Assembly (NCBI GenBank): GCA_041640715.1 | Contig: JBEPZU010000007.1 | Location: forward strand, 1 to 63,859 | From: DSFO01 sp041640715 | GTDB lineage: Archaea > Thermoproteota > Thermoprotei > Gearchaeales > Gearchaeaceae | Reading direction: 5' to 3' | DNA length: 63,859 nt | Shown: positions 27,458-36,197 of the stretch, in pieces | Position numbering within the stretch: position 1 is the stretch's first letter | Layout: each line of letters begins with the position of its first letter | Program-made: the position numbers and the translations under genes | The notes under the pieces: generated by a model | What the model saw: the letters and a program-made list of their open reading frames with translations, nothing else | What the model was told of the DNA's origin: nothing | The model's database searches: none

Positions 27458-28968
27458 TCCGAAGAAGTTTGAGTCTCACGAGTTACAGGTTTTCCAGCAT
27501 CCTTGAAATTGATTTCCTTGTTTAGTAATGCTTTAATTTTCTGAGGCAACTCTCTAACAGATACCCTAACTTGCTCCCAGCTTTCTCTATCTCTTATAGT
27601 TACAGTGTTGTCTTCTAGGCTTTGATAATCTACAGTTACTGCATATGGTATGCCTATTTCATCAGCCTTAGCGTATGCCTTTCCAATGTACTCCACAGTT
27701 TCAAAGAAACTCTCTATATTTGTCTTCTTTAACATCAAATGAATTTCTCGAGCAAAATTAACTAGTTGATCTTGCCTTACTAAAGGTATTACTGCTACTT
27801 GATATGAAACAACTGAATAGGGAAGCTTAAGTACGATTCTGTTTTTGATTTCTCGGTATGCTGCATCTAAAGTTACCAATAGTAATCTTTCTAGACCAAA
27901 AGAAGGTTCTACCACATAAGGATAAAACTTTTCAACAATTTTTCCCTCCACTATCCTTTCCGCCATAAGATTTACTCCACTTTTCTCTGAATGTCTTCTT
28001 AAATCATAGTCGGTTCTGAGTGCGTGACCAGATACTTCTATATGAGTTCCATCTGACAATACTACCATCTGATCGAATGTTTGTGAAGAATAATGGGCCC
28101 GTTCTTCAGGTGATTTTTCTAAGAAATATTGTTTAGATTCATCTATACCTAAGTCGATCAGGAATTCCTTAGCTAGATATAAGAAGTACGCCATCCATTC
28201 GCTTTTTATTAATTCTTTATTCAAAAAGTATTCTATGGTTTCCTCAATCGTCTCATTCTGCCTTAGAATTCTAATTTTCCTATTCGCAATTTCCTGTATA
28301 TATTTACAATCAGGGTTTTCTTTATCGTAGAAAAACTCTAAGTCTATTATCGTGAATTCTCGCATTCTATACAAACCTTTCCTGGGTGATATCTCGTTTC
28401 TGCCTACCTTTCCTACTTGGAAAATTCCAAAAGGTAATTTTTTACCAATACTTTCGTAAATTCTCCTGAAATCCACAAATATTCCCTGAGCTGCCTCGGG
28501 TCTTAAGTAACCTATATTATCTGAGTAAGGTCCTATGGTGGTTTTCATTAAGAGGTTAAATTTGGAAGGTTTTTCAAATTCACCGTTGCATTCAGGACAT
28601 TTTATACTTTTTTCTTTGACATAGCTTTCTACTTTTTCTAAATCCCAACCTTCTACTCCTTTCTCTTCTATTAGTTGATCTACCCTGTATTTTCTGCCAC
28701 ATTTTGAACAAGTTAAAACTAAGTCTACAAAGTGCTCAAGATGACCTGAAGCTTCCAGAACGATCTCTGGAGTTATTATTGGCGTTGAAATTTCGTAGAT
28801 AAACTCATGGTTATTCACAAAATAGTGCCTCCATCTTTCTTCGATTTTTCTCATGATTTTGACACCTATGGGACCCAAATCGATAAAACCGCTAACTCCT
28901 CCGTAGATTTCAAACGATGGCCAAAAAATTCCTCTTCTTTTTGATAATTCCGCTAGCTTAGGGTTCAT
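27454..28968 (-). CDS. glyS: Glycyl-tRNA synthetase (class II, alpha2 type)
   Basis: Charges tRNA-Gly. The N-terminus KRRGIFWPSFEIYGGVSGFIDLGPIG is the family start with motif 1 just after it. A zinc-like insertion carries CSKCGRK and CPECNGEF. RPEAAQGIFVDFRRIYES includes the glycine-specific motif 2 region, and VVEPSFGLERLLL is motif 3. The C-terminal anticodon-binding domain begins around residue 400. 504 residues is at the shorter end for archaea. It shares a promoter region with the divergent 577-residue surface-protein gene. Two tRNA-Gly genes occur elsewhere in the window. Confidence 0.95.
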   Translation of the reverse strand: MNPKLAELSKRRGIFWPSFEIYGGVSGFIDLGPIGVKIMRKIEERWRHYFVNNHEFIYEISTPIITPEIVLEASGHLEHFVDLVLTCSKCGRKYRVDQLIEEKGVEGWDLEKVESYVKEKSIKCPECNGEFEKPSKFNLLMKTTIGPYSDNIGYLRPEAAQGIFVDFRRIYESIGKKLPFGIFQVGKVGRNEISPRKGLYRMREFTIIDLEFFYDKENPDCKYIQEIANRKIRILRQNETIEETIEYFLNKELIKSEWMAYFLYLAKEFLIDLGIDESKQYFLEKSPEERAHYSSQTFDQMVVLSDGTHIEVSGHALRTDYDLRRHSEKSGVNLMAERIVEGKIVEKFYPYVVEPSFGLERLLLVTLDAAYREIKNRIVLKLPYSVVSYQVAVIPLVRQDQLVNFAREIHLMLKKTNIESFFETVEYIGKAYAKADEIGIPYAVTVDYQSLEDNTVTIRDRESWEQVRVSVRELPQKIKALLNKEINFKDAGKPVTRETQTSSD

Positions 28969-28994
28969 CTAAAATCACTTTCTTCAATTTAACT

Positions 28995-29004
28995 TATATA
29001 CAAC
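28995..29004. promoter_or_regulatory. TATA-like box between glyS and the divergent surface-protein gene
   Basis: The bases cttatataca sit about 31 bases from the glyS ATG (28968) and about 29 bases from the ATG at 29029. It is the only strong AT element in the 60-base gap, so both promoters may share it. Confidence 0.45.
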
Positions 29005-29028
29005 TATTATTATTAGGAAAATAAATCT

Positions 29029-30762
29029 ATGCGAAAGGCATTAATGTTAAACAGAAGAACTTTAGCTTTTCTAATACTGCTGATTCTAGGTTCTTCTTTA
29101 TTAATTTATTTCATATATCCATACGAAGCTCCTAGCGCACCCCAACGTTTTTCTTATGGTGTTACAGTATACGATGTGATAAGCGAAAAAGCTGGTATAC
29201 CAGCGAAGAATATCACAGTAATCTTGGAAGGTTTAACTACCAACTACAATTCTTCCTTGAAATCCCCAAATTTGAGGAACGAAACTTACTATTTTGCAAA
29301 TTTGACCTCAGGCAATTACTTACTAAAAATATACTCTTCTTACGGCATTTTACTTTATAATAAAACGATAAACTTAGTTGAGAATAAGCTAGATACTGTA
29401 ACTTTGAGGTCACAACCTTTTATTGTATCTGTAACTATAGGCGGAAAACCCAGTCCTTTTACCTATAAGGTTACAATGAAAAATTTAGAATATGGATATG
29501 TCTTCAATGAAACTATACAAGCACAATCGACTGCCACTTTTACTCAAATACCATTGGGCAATTATTCCATATCTCTCTACTATCTAGGTTTTGAAATCAA
29601 TAGGACCTCGCTGAACATCAATGCATCCCTAAATTTCTATACTTTTAAAACGTATGTGGTAAATGCTACGTTTGGTTTACTTGATGAGAAGGGTAATTTA
29701 TTAAACCAAACTAAGCTATACTTAGAACATAATTCTAAATCAATAGGACCATTTCTTCCTTCTTCAAACTCTACACTAATAAACGCCATTAATTTACCAC
29801 CCTTAAAATTCAACGTAACATTTGAATACAAAGGTATCAATGTAACTCTTAAGGAAAATCCATTAGTAGATCTAACTTCTAATGATAAAAAATCCTTTAA
29901 TTTCACCACATATTTAGGGAATTTGACTGTGAAAGTAAGCTATGATGATGGAAGACCAGCCAAGGGATTATCCGTTGCACTTTCTCCTTTATTAGGAGGT
30001 ATACTGGGCGTTGAAGGTAATCAAACTTTTACAAATATACCTGCTAATGTAGCTCTTAAAATATCAGTAGAGGATACTTTTTTGGAAGTGCTTCAGAAAG
30101 AAATCACTATAGTTCCTAATTTTAATAATTCAATAGAACTAATAATACCCAAACATAACCTGAACATAAATTTGGTAGGAAACGGTGATATTTCTTCTTT
30201 CAAGATTTTCTTTGTGGTTCAAAATAACTTCAACAAATCAATCGTATATCGAATCAATTCTTATAGCTTAAATATTCAATTATACCCAGCGGTTTATAGA
30301 GTATTCGCATATGTTTACTCTTATTCCAATAACACTATACTACTTTATAGTGAATATTTAGCCTTGAATAAGACGATCGTTAAGGATGTTAACGTAAGTA
30401 TAGGTTATTCAATTGTTGTAAATACGAGCTATCCTGATGATGAGATCATTATATATTATGTAGATTTTAATGGTGATTTCTTAGTAGCTAAGAATAAAGG
30501 CAACTCTGTTTTGGTAAATAATTTAATTCCTGGAGATTACAAAATAGTAGTTCTAAGGGATGGAAAATATGTCGCTTCTGAGTTCGTTGTCATAAACATG
30601 AAATCGCCTCAAAGAATTCAAATAAATATAGACACCACTACTACTGATCCATTGTTTTTAGTTTTTCAATCAGCAATACCTGTACTTTTCGTGTTATTCT
30701 TGCTTCTATTTCTAGCCACTTTCTTCGCGTTTAAATTGTATAGAAAAAGGAAAATGAAATGA
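29029..30762 (+). CDS. Membrane-anchored surface protein with carboxypeptidase-regulatory-like repeats
   Basis: 577 residues. A hydrophobic segment at 13-30 (signal anchor) and a C-terminal helix at about 545-568 with a basic tail RKRKMK bracket an extracellular beta-rich body. The body contains several modules of the form TLRSQPFIVSVTIGGKPSP, TYVVNATFGLLDEKGN, GNLTVKVSYDDGRPAKGLSV, which are transthyretin/carboxypeptidase-regulatory-like folds, and many N-x-S/T sequons. It resembles the 930-residue protein on the other side of glyS in architecture, so the two may act together at the cell surface. It overlaps the agmatinase gene by four bases. Confidence 0.7.
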   Translation: MRKALMLNRRTLAFLILLILGSSLLIYFIYPYEAPSAPQRFSYGVTVYDVISEKAGIPAKNITVILEGLTTNYNSSLKSPNLRNETYYFANLTSGNYLLKIYSSYGILLYNKTINLVENKLDTVTLRSQPFIVSVTIGGKPSPFTYKVTMKNLEYGYVFNETIQAQSTATFTQIPLGNYSISLYYLGFEINRTSLNINASLNFYTFKTYVVNATFGLLDEKGNLLNQTKLYLEHNSKSIGPFLPSSNSTLINAINLPPLKFNVTFEYKGINVTLKENPLVDLTSNDKKSFNFTTYLGNLTVKVSYDDGRPAKGLSVALSPLLGGILGVEGNQTFTNIPANVALKISVEDTFLEVLQKEITIVPNFNNSIELIIPKHNLNINLVGNGDISSFKIFFVVQNNFNKSIVYRINSYSLNIQLYPAVYRVFAYVYSYSNNTILLYSEYLALNKTIVKDVNVSIGYSIVVNTSYPDDEIIIYYVDFNGDFLVAKNKGNSVLVNNLIPGDYKIVVLRDGKYVASEFVVINMKSPQRIQINIDTTTTDPLFLVFQSAIPVLFVLFLLLFLATFFAFKLYRKRKMK

Positions 30763-31661
30763 GTTCTTTGTTTACTTATTCCCAAATTTATCTGCATAAG
30801 TTATTCAAGGAATTCGCAGGTATACAGAAATCCCTCAATGATTCTTATTTCGTAATAGTTGGGATGCCTTATGATTCTACAACAACTTATAGAACTGGTG
30901 CTAGATTTGCCCCTTCTGCTATAAGAGAAGCTTCGCTGAACATAGAGACAAACAGCTTTCTTTCCAAGGCCTTCTGTGAGGACGTACCGTTTTACGATGC
31001 AGGAGACCTAGATTTGGTTGCTCTTGATGTCAAAGAAGCCTTAAGAAGGATAACATACGTCTCTGAGGAAATAAATGCGGCTAAAAAGGTGATAGTAGGA
31101 ATTGGAGGCGAGCATACAATAACTTACGGGATTGTCAAAGGTCTCAAGTTCGATACTTTCGTAGTTTTTGATGCCCATCTCGATTTAAGGGATGAATATC
31201 CTTTTGGAATTAAATACGGTCATGCTACAGTTAATAGGAGGATCTATGAAGATCTAAGGCCTCCTAAAATGATGATAATAGGAGTCAGGGCATTTAGTAA
31301 GGAGGAGATCAGCTTCGCTAAAAAAAATGAAATAAAGATCATCGATGTTGAATCCATTAAGGAGGATCCGAAATATGCAATGGAAAAAATAAGGGATTTC
31401 CTCAAAGAATCATTTAGGGTATATCTTTCGATAGATTCGGATGTTTTAGATCCTTCAATAGCTCCTGCTGTTAGTAACCCCGAACCTTATGGTTTAACGC
31501 TCGGGGAATTTTTTACAGTGCTGAAACCTCTTTTAAACAGAAAGGTCATAGGCTTAGATCTAGTGGAAGTTTGTCCTTTTTTTGATAGTGGAATTACAGC
31601 ATTAACAGCAGCTAGATTATTGCTAGAATGTATGACTACGATTTGGTTTAGTCAGCCTTAA
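30759..31661 (+). CDS. speB: Agmatinase (arginase/ureohydrolase family)
   Basis: Binuclear manganese hydrolase, probably agmatine to putrescine and urea in polyamine synthesis. All six metal ligands are present: H119 in GGEHT, D138-H140-D142 in DAHLDLRDE, and D226 and D228 in SIDSDVLDPS. The product-side block PAVSNPEPYGL is retained. The substrate loop usually written as HG.PFRR reads YGHATVNRRI, so a different guanidino substrate cannot be excluded. It is the second gene after the 577-residue surface protein, with an ATGA overlap. Its end overlaps the convergent rpoP by 14 bases. Confidence 0.85.
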   Translation: MSSLFTYSQIYLHKLFKEFAGIQKSLNDSYFVIVGMPYDSTTTYRTGARFAPSAIREASLNIETNSFLSKAFCEDVPFYDAGDLDLVALDVKEALRRITYVSEEINAAKKVIVGIGGEHTITYGIVKGLKFDTFVVFDAHLDLRDEYPFGIKYGHATVNRRIYEDLRPPKMMIIGVRAFSKEEISFAKKNEIKIIDVESIKEDPKYAMEKIRDFLKESFRVYLSIDSDVLDPSIAPAVSNPEPYGLTLGEFFTVLKPLLNRKVIGLDLVEVCPFFDSGITALTAARLLLECMTTIWFSQP

Positions 31662-31803
31662 TTATCTTAGCAGCTGGCCTTTTGCTTTTAATGAGAATCT
31701 TAGAGTTACAATATACACAAGAGAAGCTCCTAACTGTGATACTTCTCTCCTTTATCTCCTTATACTCTATTTTCCTTCTGCACTTCAAGCAGGTATAATC
31801 CAC
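31648..31803 (-). CDS. rpoP: RNA polymerase subunit P (Rpb12 homologue)
   Basis: A short zinc-ribbon subunit that is easily overlooked. From a GTG at 31803 it gives 51 residues with CLKC at 5-8 and CVYC at 29-32, and the C-terminal KRPAAKIIKAD characteristic of archaeal RpoP. The GTG is preferred because a TATA-like stretch (ttttatttaaat, 31821-31832) lies 18-29 bases upstream, consistent with a leaderless message. The frame continues open further upstream but without a plausible start codon. It overlaps the convergent agmatinase gene by 14 bases. Confidence 0.85.
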   Translation of the reverse strand: MDYTCLKCRRKIEYKEIKERSITVRSFSCVYCNSKILIKSKRPAAKIIKAD

Positions 31804-32021
31804 AGATGTTTTTCTGCTTATTTTATTTAAATTTTTAGCGCAATCGTTCTCTATTACGTAAATATTCCTTCGGGTTATCTTAACTTTTTAAAATTTGGAG
31901 TCTAGAAAAACTTCATTTCAAAACTATGGAAAGTACTGTAAGGCTACCAAGGTTTTCGTTTACTTTTAGGTAAAATTTCATCAATGTTTAAATATTTCTT
32001 TCACATTATAGTTGATAATTA

Positions 32022-32093
32022 ATGAACCTCTCTGAAGTGAAATTTGGATTGGAGGCTAAAAGGGAGCTTCTAAAATGGACGAAGAATTTTTAA
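32022..32093 (+). CDS. Possible 23-codon upstream ORF overlapping aIF1
   Basis: An ATG at 32022 opens 23 codons ending at 32093, out of frame with the aIF1 start at 32075 and overlapping it. A TATA-like element (gtttaaatat, 31986-31995) lies about 32 bases before this ATG, so the upstream ORF would be almost leaderless. The aIF1 start is preceded by a purine-rich ggattggagg at about 32046-32055. The peptide matches nothing I recognise. It could be a translated leader or simply chance. Confidence 0.3.
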   Translation: MNLSEVKFGLEAKRELLKWTKNF

Positions 32094-32389
32094 AAGAAAG
32101 CAAGGAGGAAGATATATTCTCCATTGGAGAAATATTAGAAAGTTTAGATAAAGAACAGAGGAAAATAAGGATAAGAACTGAAAAGAGGAAGTTCGGTAAG
32201 GATGTCACAGTTATTGAAGGGGTTTCTGAGGATAGTGCGCTTGAAGTCACCAAATATCTCAAATCTAAACTGGCTTGTGGGGGCACGTATAAAGGTGGTA
32301 GAATTGAATTGCAAGGCGCACACAAATTAGCTGTTAAACAAATTCTTCTATCATTAGGTTATCCTGAGGAAAACATTACAACTGATTGA
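32075..32389 (+). CDS. Translation initiation factor aIF1 (SUI1 family)
   Basis: Helps start-codon selection on the small ribosomal subunit. 104 residues: a charged N-terminal extension of about 40 residues, then the SUI1 domain with RIRTEKRKFGKDVTVIEG, the basic loop region, LKSKLACGGTYKGGRIELQGAHKLAVKQIL and a short tail. The GG..K.G.IELQG pattern is diagnostic. The stop overlaps the start of a zinc-ribbon gene (TGATG). An overlapping upstream ORF may affect its translation. Confidence 0.93.
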   Translation: MDEEFLKESKEEDIFSIGEILESLDKEQRKIRIRTEKRKFGKDVTVIEGVSEDSALEVTKYLKSKLACGGTYKGGRIELQGAHKLAVKQILLSLGYPEENITTD

Positions 32390-32595
32390 TGTCCCTAAAA
32401 GAAATTTTAAAGAACGCTAAAAGAGGCGAAAAATATAATCTACGCTGTCCTATTTGTGGTGGAAAACAAATCTACAGATTAAATACCTATGAATGGTTAT
32501 TTCCTTCCTTATATTCCTGTGGAATCTGCGGTTATTTAGGTTATTTTCTAATAGATGTATCTGAGTCTAAAGATGATAAGGTAAGCCCTTCTTAA
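32389..32595 (+). CDS. Small zinc-ribbon protein downstream of aIF1
   Basis: 68 residues from the ATG at 32389, which overlaps the aIF1 stop. Two CxxC pairs (CPICG and CGICG) about 24 residues apart form a zinc ribbon, with an aromatic linker YEWLFPSLYS. It is not assigned to a known family. The coupling to aIF1 hints at a translation-related role, but that is only context. Its end overlaps the convergent Trm112-like gene by 29 bases. Confidence 0.6.
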   Translation: MSLKEILKNAKRGEKYNLRCPICGGKQIYRLNTYEWLFPSLYSCGICGYLGYFLIDVSESKDDKVSPS

Positions 32596-32953
32596 TTATT
32601 TCAATCGGTATTTTATCCTTCCATTTCTCTAAGAATAACTTATCATCCTTCTCTTTTCTTAGCTCATCTGGTAGCATTACAGGTATTTCTTCTATTATTG
32701 GGTACCATCTATTGCATTTTTCACATATCAATATACCATCGGTTATTTCTCTCTTAGTGCACTCAGTGCAGTCAAGTTCTGCGATATTTATGTTTTTGAC
32801 GTAATCCAGCTTAAGCGCACAATATTCTTTACAGAAAGGAGTTTTGATTTTCAGATCTTTATATTCATATCTTACTTCAGCAAAAGATAAGAATTTAAGC
32901 GGCCAATTTTTACAAATCGGGCAAGCTAGTATATCTAGCAACCTGTATTTCAT
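32567..32953 (-). CDS. Trm112-like zinc protein
   Basis: 128 residues. The Trm112p start MKYRLLDILACPICKNWPL gives the first zinc pair at C11 and C14. A helical insertion follows, and the closing block DGILICEKCNRWYPIIEEIPVMLP is typical of the family and supplies the second pair. Such proteins activate several S-adenosylmethionine methyltransferases acting on tRNA and translation factors. It is longer than the roughly 60 residues of bacterial members, as in other archaea, and has an extra cysteine cluster (DCTEC). It is monocistronic. Confidence 0.85.
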   Translation of the reverse strand: MKYRLLDILACPICKNWPLKFLSFAEVRYEYKDLKIKTPFCKEYCALKLDYVKNINIAELDCTECTKREITDGILICEKCNRWYPIIEEIPVMLPDELRKEKDDKLFLEKWKDKIPIEIIKKGLPYHL

Positions 32954-33007
32954 AGATAGTTTTTTCGTTATCTTCTATTTAATTCTTAAAGTAAATCACG
33001 AATTACC

Positions 33008-33763
33008 TTAATCAAGTAAAAGAGATAATTTAGGTAATTCAATCGTGCCTATTTCTTGATAAATTACGAAGGGAATTCCCTCTTCTATTATTGCGTATTT
33101 TTTAGTAAAAACTGATAGGAGTTTGTTTTTATTTAGTTCTATTACGTTGCCAGAGGCGAACTTAGAAAAAGGAGGCAATATGACTAAAACGCTATTGAAA
33201 ATCGTGGGGAAGTAAATAAAAGCGAGAAATTTGGTTGGTTGTCCATTGCTATTTCTCAATAGAATGGAAGGATGTTCATGACCTATCACAATGATCTTGT
33301 TTTTTCTCGCTAATAGTTCATGATCTTTGTGACCATGTGTAATTAAAATCTCTTTCTCTACAAGGTAATCCATCACTTCTATTTTGAAATTAGCTGCGAT
33401 AGGCCTGATGTAGTTATCATGATTGCCTCTTATCAATAGAACTTCCTTATAATATGAGGTTGTGCTAAGAAAGAAGAGTTCGATTTCTTTTCTCTGAGCC
33501 TTGGTTATTTTAGAAAAGCCGTGTCTAAGATCCCCATTGATTATTAATCTTTTAGTCTTTACAGTTTTAATCAAATCGTCTAGCTTTTTTATTAGTTCAT
33601 CCAACTGAGATTTGGATATAAAAATGCCTTGTCTTGCTAGTTCATCTTCGTAACCTATATGAAGATCTGAGATTACTGTTGCATCTAGTTTAGGTAAAAA
33701 AGCAGCAGGGAAACCGTTTATTGGTATTATTTCCTTATGGGCTACATAGCTTGGATCAACCAT
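33008..33763 (-). CDS. Archaeal metallophosphoesterase (SbcD-related, TIGR00024 type)
   Basis: 251 residues. Phosphoesterase motifs in order: ISDLHIGY near 30-37 (Asp, His), INGDLRH near 76-82 (Asp), RGNHDNYI near 112-119 (Asn, His), ITHGH near 140 and IGHEHPS near 160. Together these hold two metal ions. Archaeal members are annotated as SbcD-related, but the substrate is unknown. The gene starts one base into the stop of the upstream coiled-coil gene (TAATG), and both lie downstream of the DNA ligase gene, which suggests a DNA-linked role. Confidence 0.85.
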   Translation of the reverse strand: MVDPSYVAHKEIIPINGFPAAFLPKLDATVISDLHIGYEDELARQGIFISKSQLDELIKKLDDLIKTVKTKRLIINGDLRHGFSKITKAQRKEIELFFLSTTSYYKEVLLIRGNHDNYIRPIAANFKIEVMDYLVEKEILITHGHKDHELLARKNKIIVIGHEHPSILLRNSNGQPTKFLAFIYFPTIFNSVLVILPPFSKFASGNVIELNKNKLLSVFTKKYAIIEEGIPFVIYQEIGTIELPKLSLLLD

Positions 33764-34335
33764 TAACTAGACTTCAGTTTTTCCCTTATCCTCTTGAAGG
33801 TCCATTTCAAAGAACCGCTGAGATTTCTCATTTCCTGAGCATCGTTAATATTCACGTTTAGTAGATCTATTCTAGTTATATTGTCTTCTTCATCTTTTTT
33901 TATGATGTAATCGAAGCTTTTCTCAGGAAGCAAACCTGCTTCTGCATCGCTTGCTTTCTTACCTTCAAACACTTTTTTTATCAAGAAATTTTTGAAAGGA
34001 GAAATATCTTCCTTAAATTTAAGTTCAGGATTCGGTATGACCTCTATGTGATTATCATCGAAAATGTTCATAGTAGCCAAAACGAAATTATCTACATCTA
34101 GCATTTTATCGCTTCTAATGAGATTTGGATGTGGTTTTTCTTCAACCTTAGGTTTTTCCTCGGTGTTGGTTTTAAGGATGGCATCTGCTGTTACAAAACT
34201 TCTTTCTGATATTGCTGAATTGATGATCTCTAAATTAATTTTTATTAATTCTAGTTCTTTCTCTAAATTTGTTTTCTTAATCTCCAATTCCTTTTTGAGT
34301 TCGACTAGTCTTTTAAGTTTTTCGCTTTCCATCAT
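33763..34335 (-). CDS. Coiled-coil protein between DNA ligase and phosphoesterase genes
   Basis: 190 residues. Residues 3-50 form a lysine/glutamate-rich coiled coil, then a low-complexity linker (NTEEKPKVEEKPHP), then a compact domain with LDVDNFVLATMNIF, FLIKKVFEGKKASDAEAGLLPEKSFDYIIKKDEEDNITRIDLLNV and a helical end. I recognise the arrangement as conserved in Thermoproteota but know no function. It sits 28 bases after the ligase gene and overlaps the phosphoesterase start by one base, so it is part of the same message. Confidence 0.65.
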   Translation of the reverse strand: MMESEKLKRLVELKKELEIKKTNLEKELELIKINLEIINSAISERSFVTADAILKTNTEEKPKVEEKPHPNLIRSDKMLDVDNFVLATMNIFDDNHIEVIPNPELKFKEDISPFKNFLIKKVFEGKKASDAEAGLLPEKSFDYIIKKDEEDNITRIDLLNVNINDAQEMRNLSGSLKWTFKRIREKLKSS

Positions 34336-34363
34336 CTAGAATATTTTGTTACATCTAAATATT

Positions 34364-36148
34364 TCATTCCGCTTCTATCTTTTTTAATTGCATTCTGTAC
34401 ATTTTTATCAGTTCTTCTTCAGTCGTAACGTCCTCTGGTTTTTTATCTTCTCTGAATCTACCTGTGAATCTGGGGAATCTTATCGCTAGACCTGCATTTT
34501 TTGATATAACTCCGTAAGCTGCTGTATGAACGGGGCTTAACGTTATTTCATCTCCTATTATTTCGATGACTTTTGCTGGAACATACCACACATCTGCTTC
34601 AATTTCGCTTATAATTCTAGGATGTTTATGATCTATTCTGAAAGGTTCTAAGATTTTAGGTATGTTTTCTAAGTCTTCATCTGTGAATCCTGTACCTAAT
34701 TTACATACGGTTTTAAACACGTCCATACTAGGGTCGTATATTGCGACTAATAATCCTCCAAGCTTTCCAGCTCTTTTACCTGTTCCGTAAAAACCTCCCA
34801 CTATACATACATCTATAGGTTCTACCATCTTTGATTGGTATGATCTCTTAAGTTTTATCCAGAGAAAGCCCCTAGCTCCTGCTTGGTATATCGAATCAGG
34901 AGCTGTAGATTTACAAATCAAACCCTCGCAACCTGCTGATACAGCTTCATTTAAAATTTCAATCAATTCTTCCTCATTTTTTGCTTCCTTTTTTTCGCTT
35001 AATCTTATCCAAAAATCTGTTTTTACCGTTTTTTCTAAGATTTCCCTCCTTTCTTTAAAAGGCCTATCTAAGAGTTCTTCTCCGTTTAAATAGATTATAT
35101 CAAATAAATAAACTATTGTAGGATATTCCTCCATAGCCTTCTCTATTTCATATTTTCTTCTTCTATGCATTAGCTCTTGAAAAGGTAACATTTCTCCAGT
35201 AGGTTGTATAGCAATTATTTCGCCTTCTACTATTGCTGTTTCAGCCTTTATGTTGTTTTTTATGTGCTCAATTATATCTGGATAGTGATGAGTGATATTC
35301 TCAAGGGATCTTGAGAAAAGTTTGAAACTATCTCCATCTTTATGTATCTGAACTCTTTCACCGTCATATTTATATTCAACTATGAAAGCGTGATCTAATC
35401 TTTCAAAGATCTCTTTTTCTGATTGTGCCCTTTCTGCCAACATAGGCCTTACTGGTATGCCTACTCTAATCTTGATGTTTTTCAATCCTTCAATGCCTTT
35501 CTCTAAAGCTGCTTTAGCTACAAGTCCCATGTCACCTGATTTATTATATGCCTTTTCCACAAGGGGTCTATAGTCTTTGTTGTTAAGATATGCTATAGCT
35601 ATGGCATCCAAGATAGTCATATCCGCGAGGCCTAATCTAAGAATACCTATCACAGTCCTTGTAATGTACTTGGCTTCCAAGGGCGTTGCTTTTTTGAGAA
35701 GTCCAGCTAAAAGTTTGACCTTGGTATCTTGTGCTCCTTCTCCTGAGACCTTTGCTACCTTCTCTAAGGTATCATATACTTCTTTGATTGTAAGCTTTTC
35801 TTTCTGTTCTGTTATAAAATCGAGCAACCCTGCTTGTTTTTTCCTACCCATTACTTCTTGTGCAACAATGCCTAGATCCCCTCTTTTTTTGAGCAGACTT
35901 ATGATTTCGTCTGCAGACACGCCCGAAGCCAATGCAATACTTCTAGCCATGAACTTCTCTGCAACACCTAGTTCTACTCCCTTGTAATCAGGGTAAATTT
36001 TTCCCTGAGTCAAATAAATTACCTTATCTACATCTTCTATAGTTGCTTGTCTTAAAAGATCCACTAATATATCGGTGATCTCCAATCTACTCGTGGTTGA
36101 CGATATTTTTTCGTAAGCCTTAACTAGCTCTGAATAAAGTAAACCCAC
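34364..36148 (-). CDS. lig: ATP-dependent DNA ligase
   Basis: Joins nicks during lagging-strand synthesis and repair. 594 residues: an N-terminal DNA-binding domain (about 1-230), the adenylation domain with catalytic K260 in EYKYDGER, motifs at ALVEGEI-like AIVEGEIIA, DIIYLNGEELL, EGLICKS and WIKLKRSYQ, and an OB-fold domain starting around residue 425. The length and the absence of extra domains match archaeal LigI-type enzymes. It is the first gene of a three-gene leftward message. Confidence 0.96.
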   Translation of the reverse strand: MGLLYSELVKAYEKISSTTSRLEITDILVDLLRQATIEDVDKVIYLTQGKIYPDYKGVELGVAEKFMARSIALASGVSADEIISLLKKRGDLGIVAQEVMGRKKQAGLLDFITEQKEKLTIKEVYDTLEKVAKVSGEGAQDTKVKLLAGLLKKATPLEAKYITRTVIGILRLGLADMTILDAIAIAYLNNKDYRPLVEKAYNKSGDMGLVAKAALEKGIEGLKNIKIRVGIPVRPMLAERAQSEKEIFERLDHAFIVEYKYDGERVQIHKDGDSFKLFSRSLENITHHYPDIIEHIKNNIKAETAIVEGEIIAIQPTGEMLPFQELMHRRRKYEIEKAMEEYPTIVYLFDIIYLNGEELLDRPFKERREILEKTVKTDFWIRLSEKKEAKNEEELIEILNEAVSAGCEGLICKSTAPDSIYQAGARGFLWIKLKRSYQSKMVEPIDVCIVGGFYGTGKRAGKLGGLLVAIYDPSMDVFKTVCKLGTGFTDEDLENIPKILEPFRIDHKHPRIISEIEADVWYVPAKVIEIIGDEITLSPVHTAAYGVISKNAGLAIRFPRFTGRFREDKKPEDVTTEEELIKMYRMQLKKIEAE

Positions 36149-36197
36149 AATTTTCTATTTCTGCTTTCAAAAAATAAATAGTTATGACTTTTGAAAA

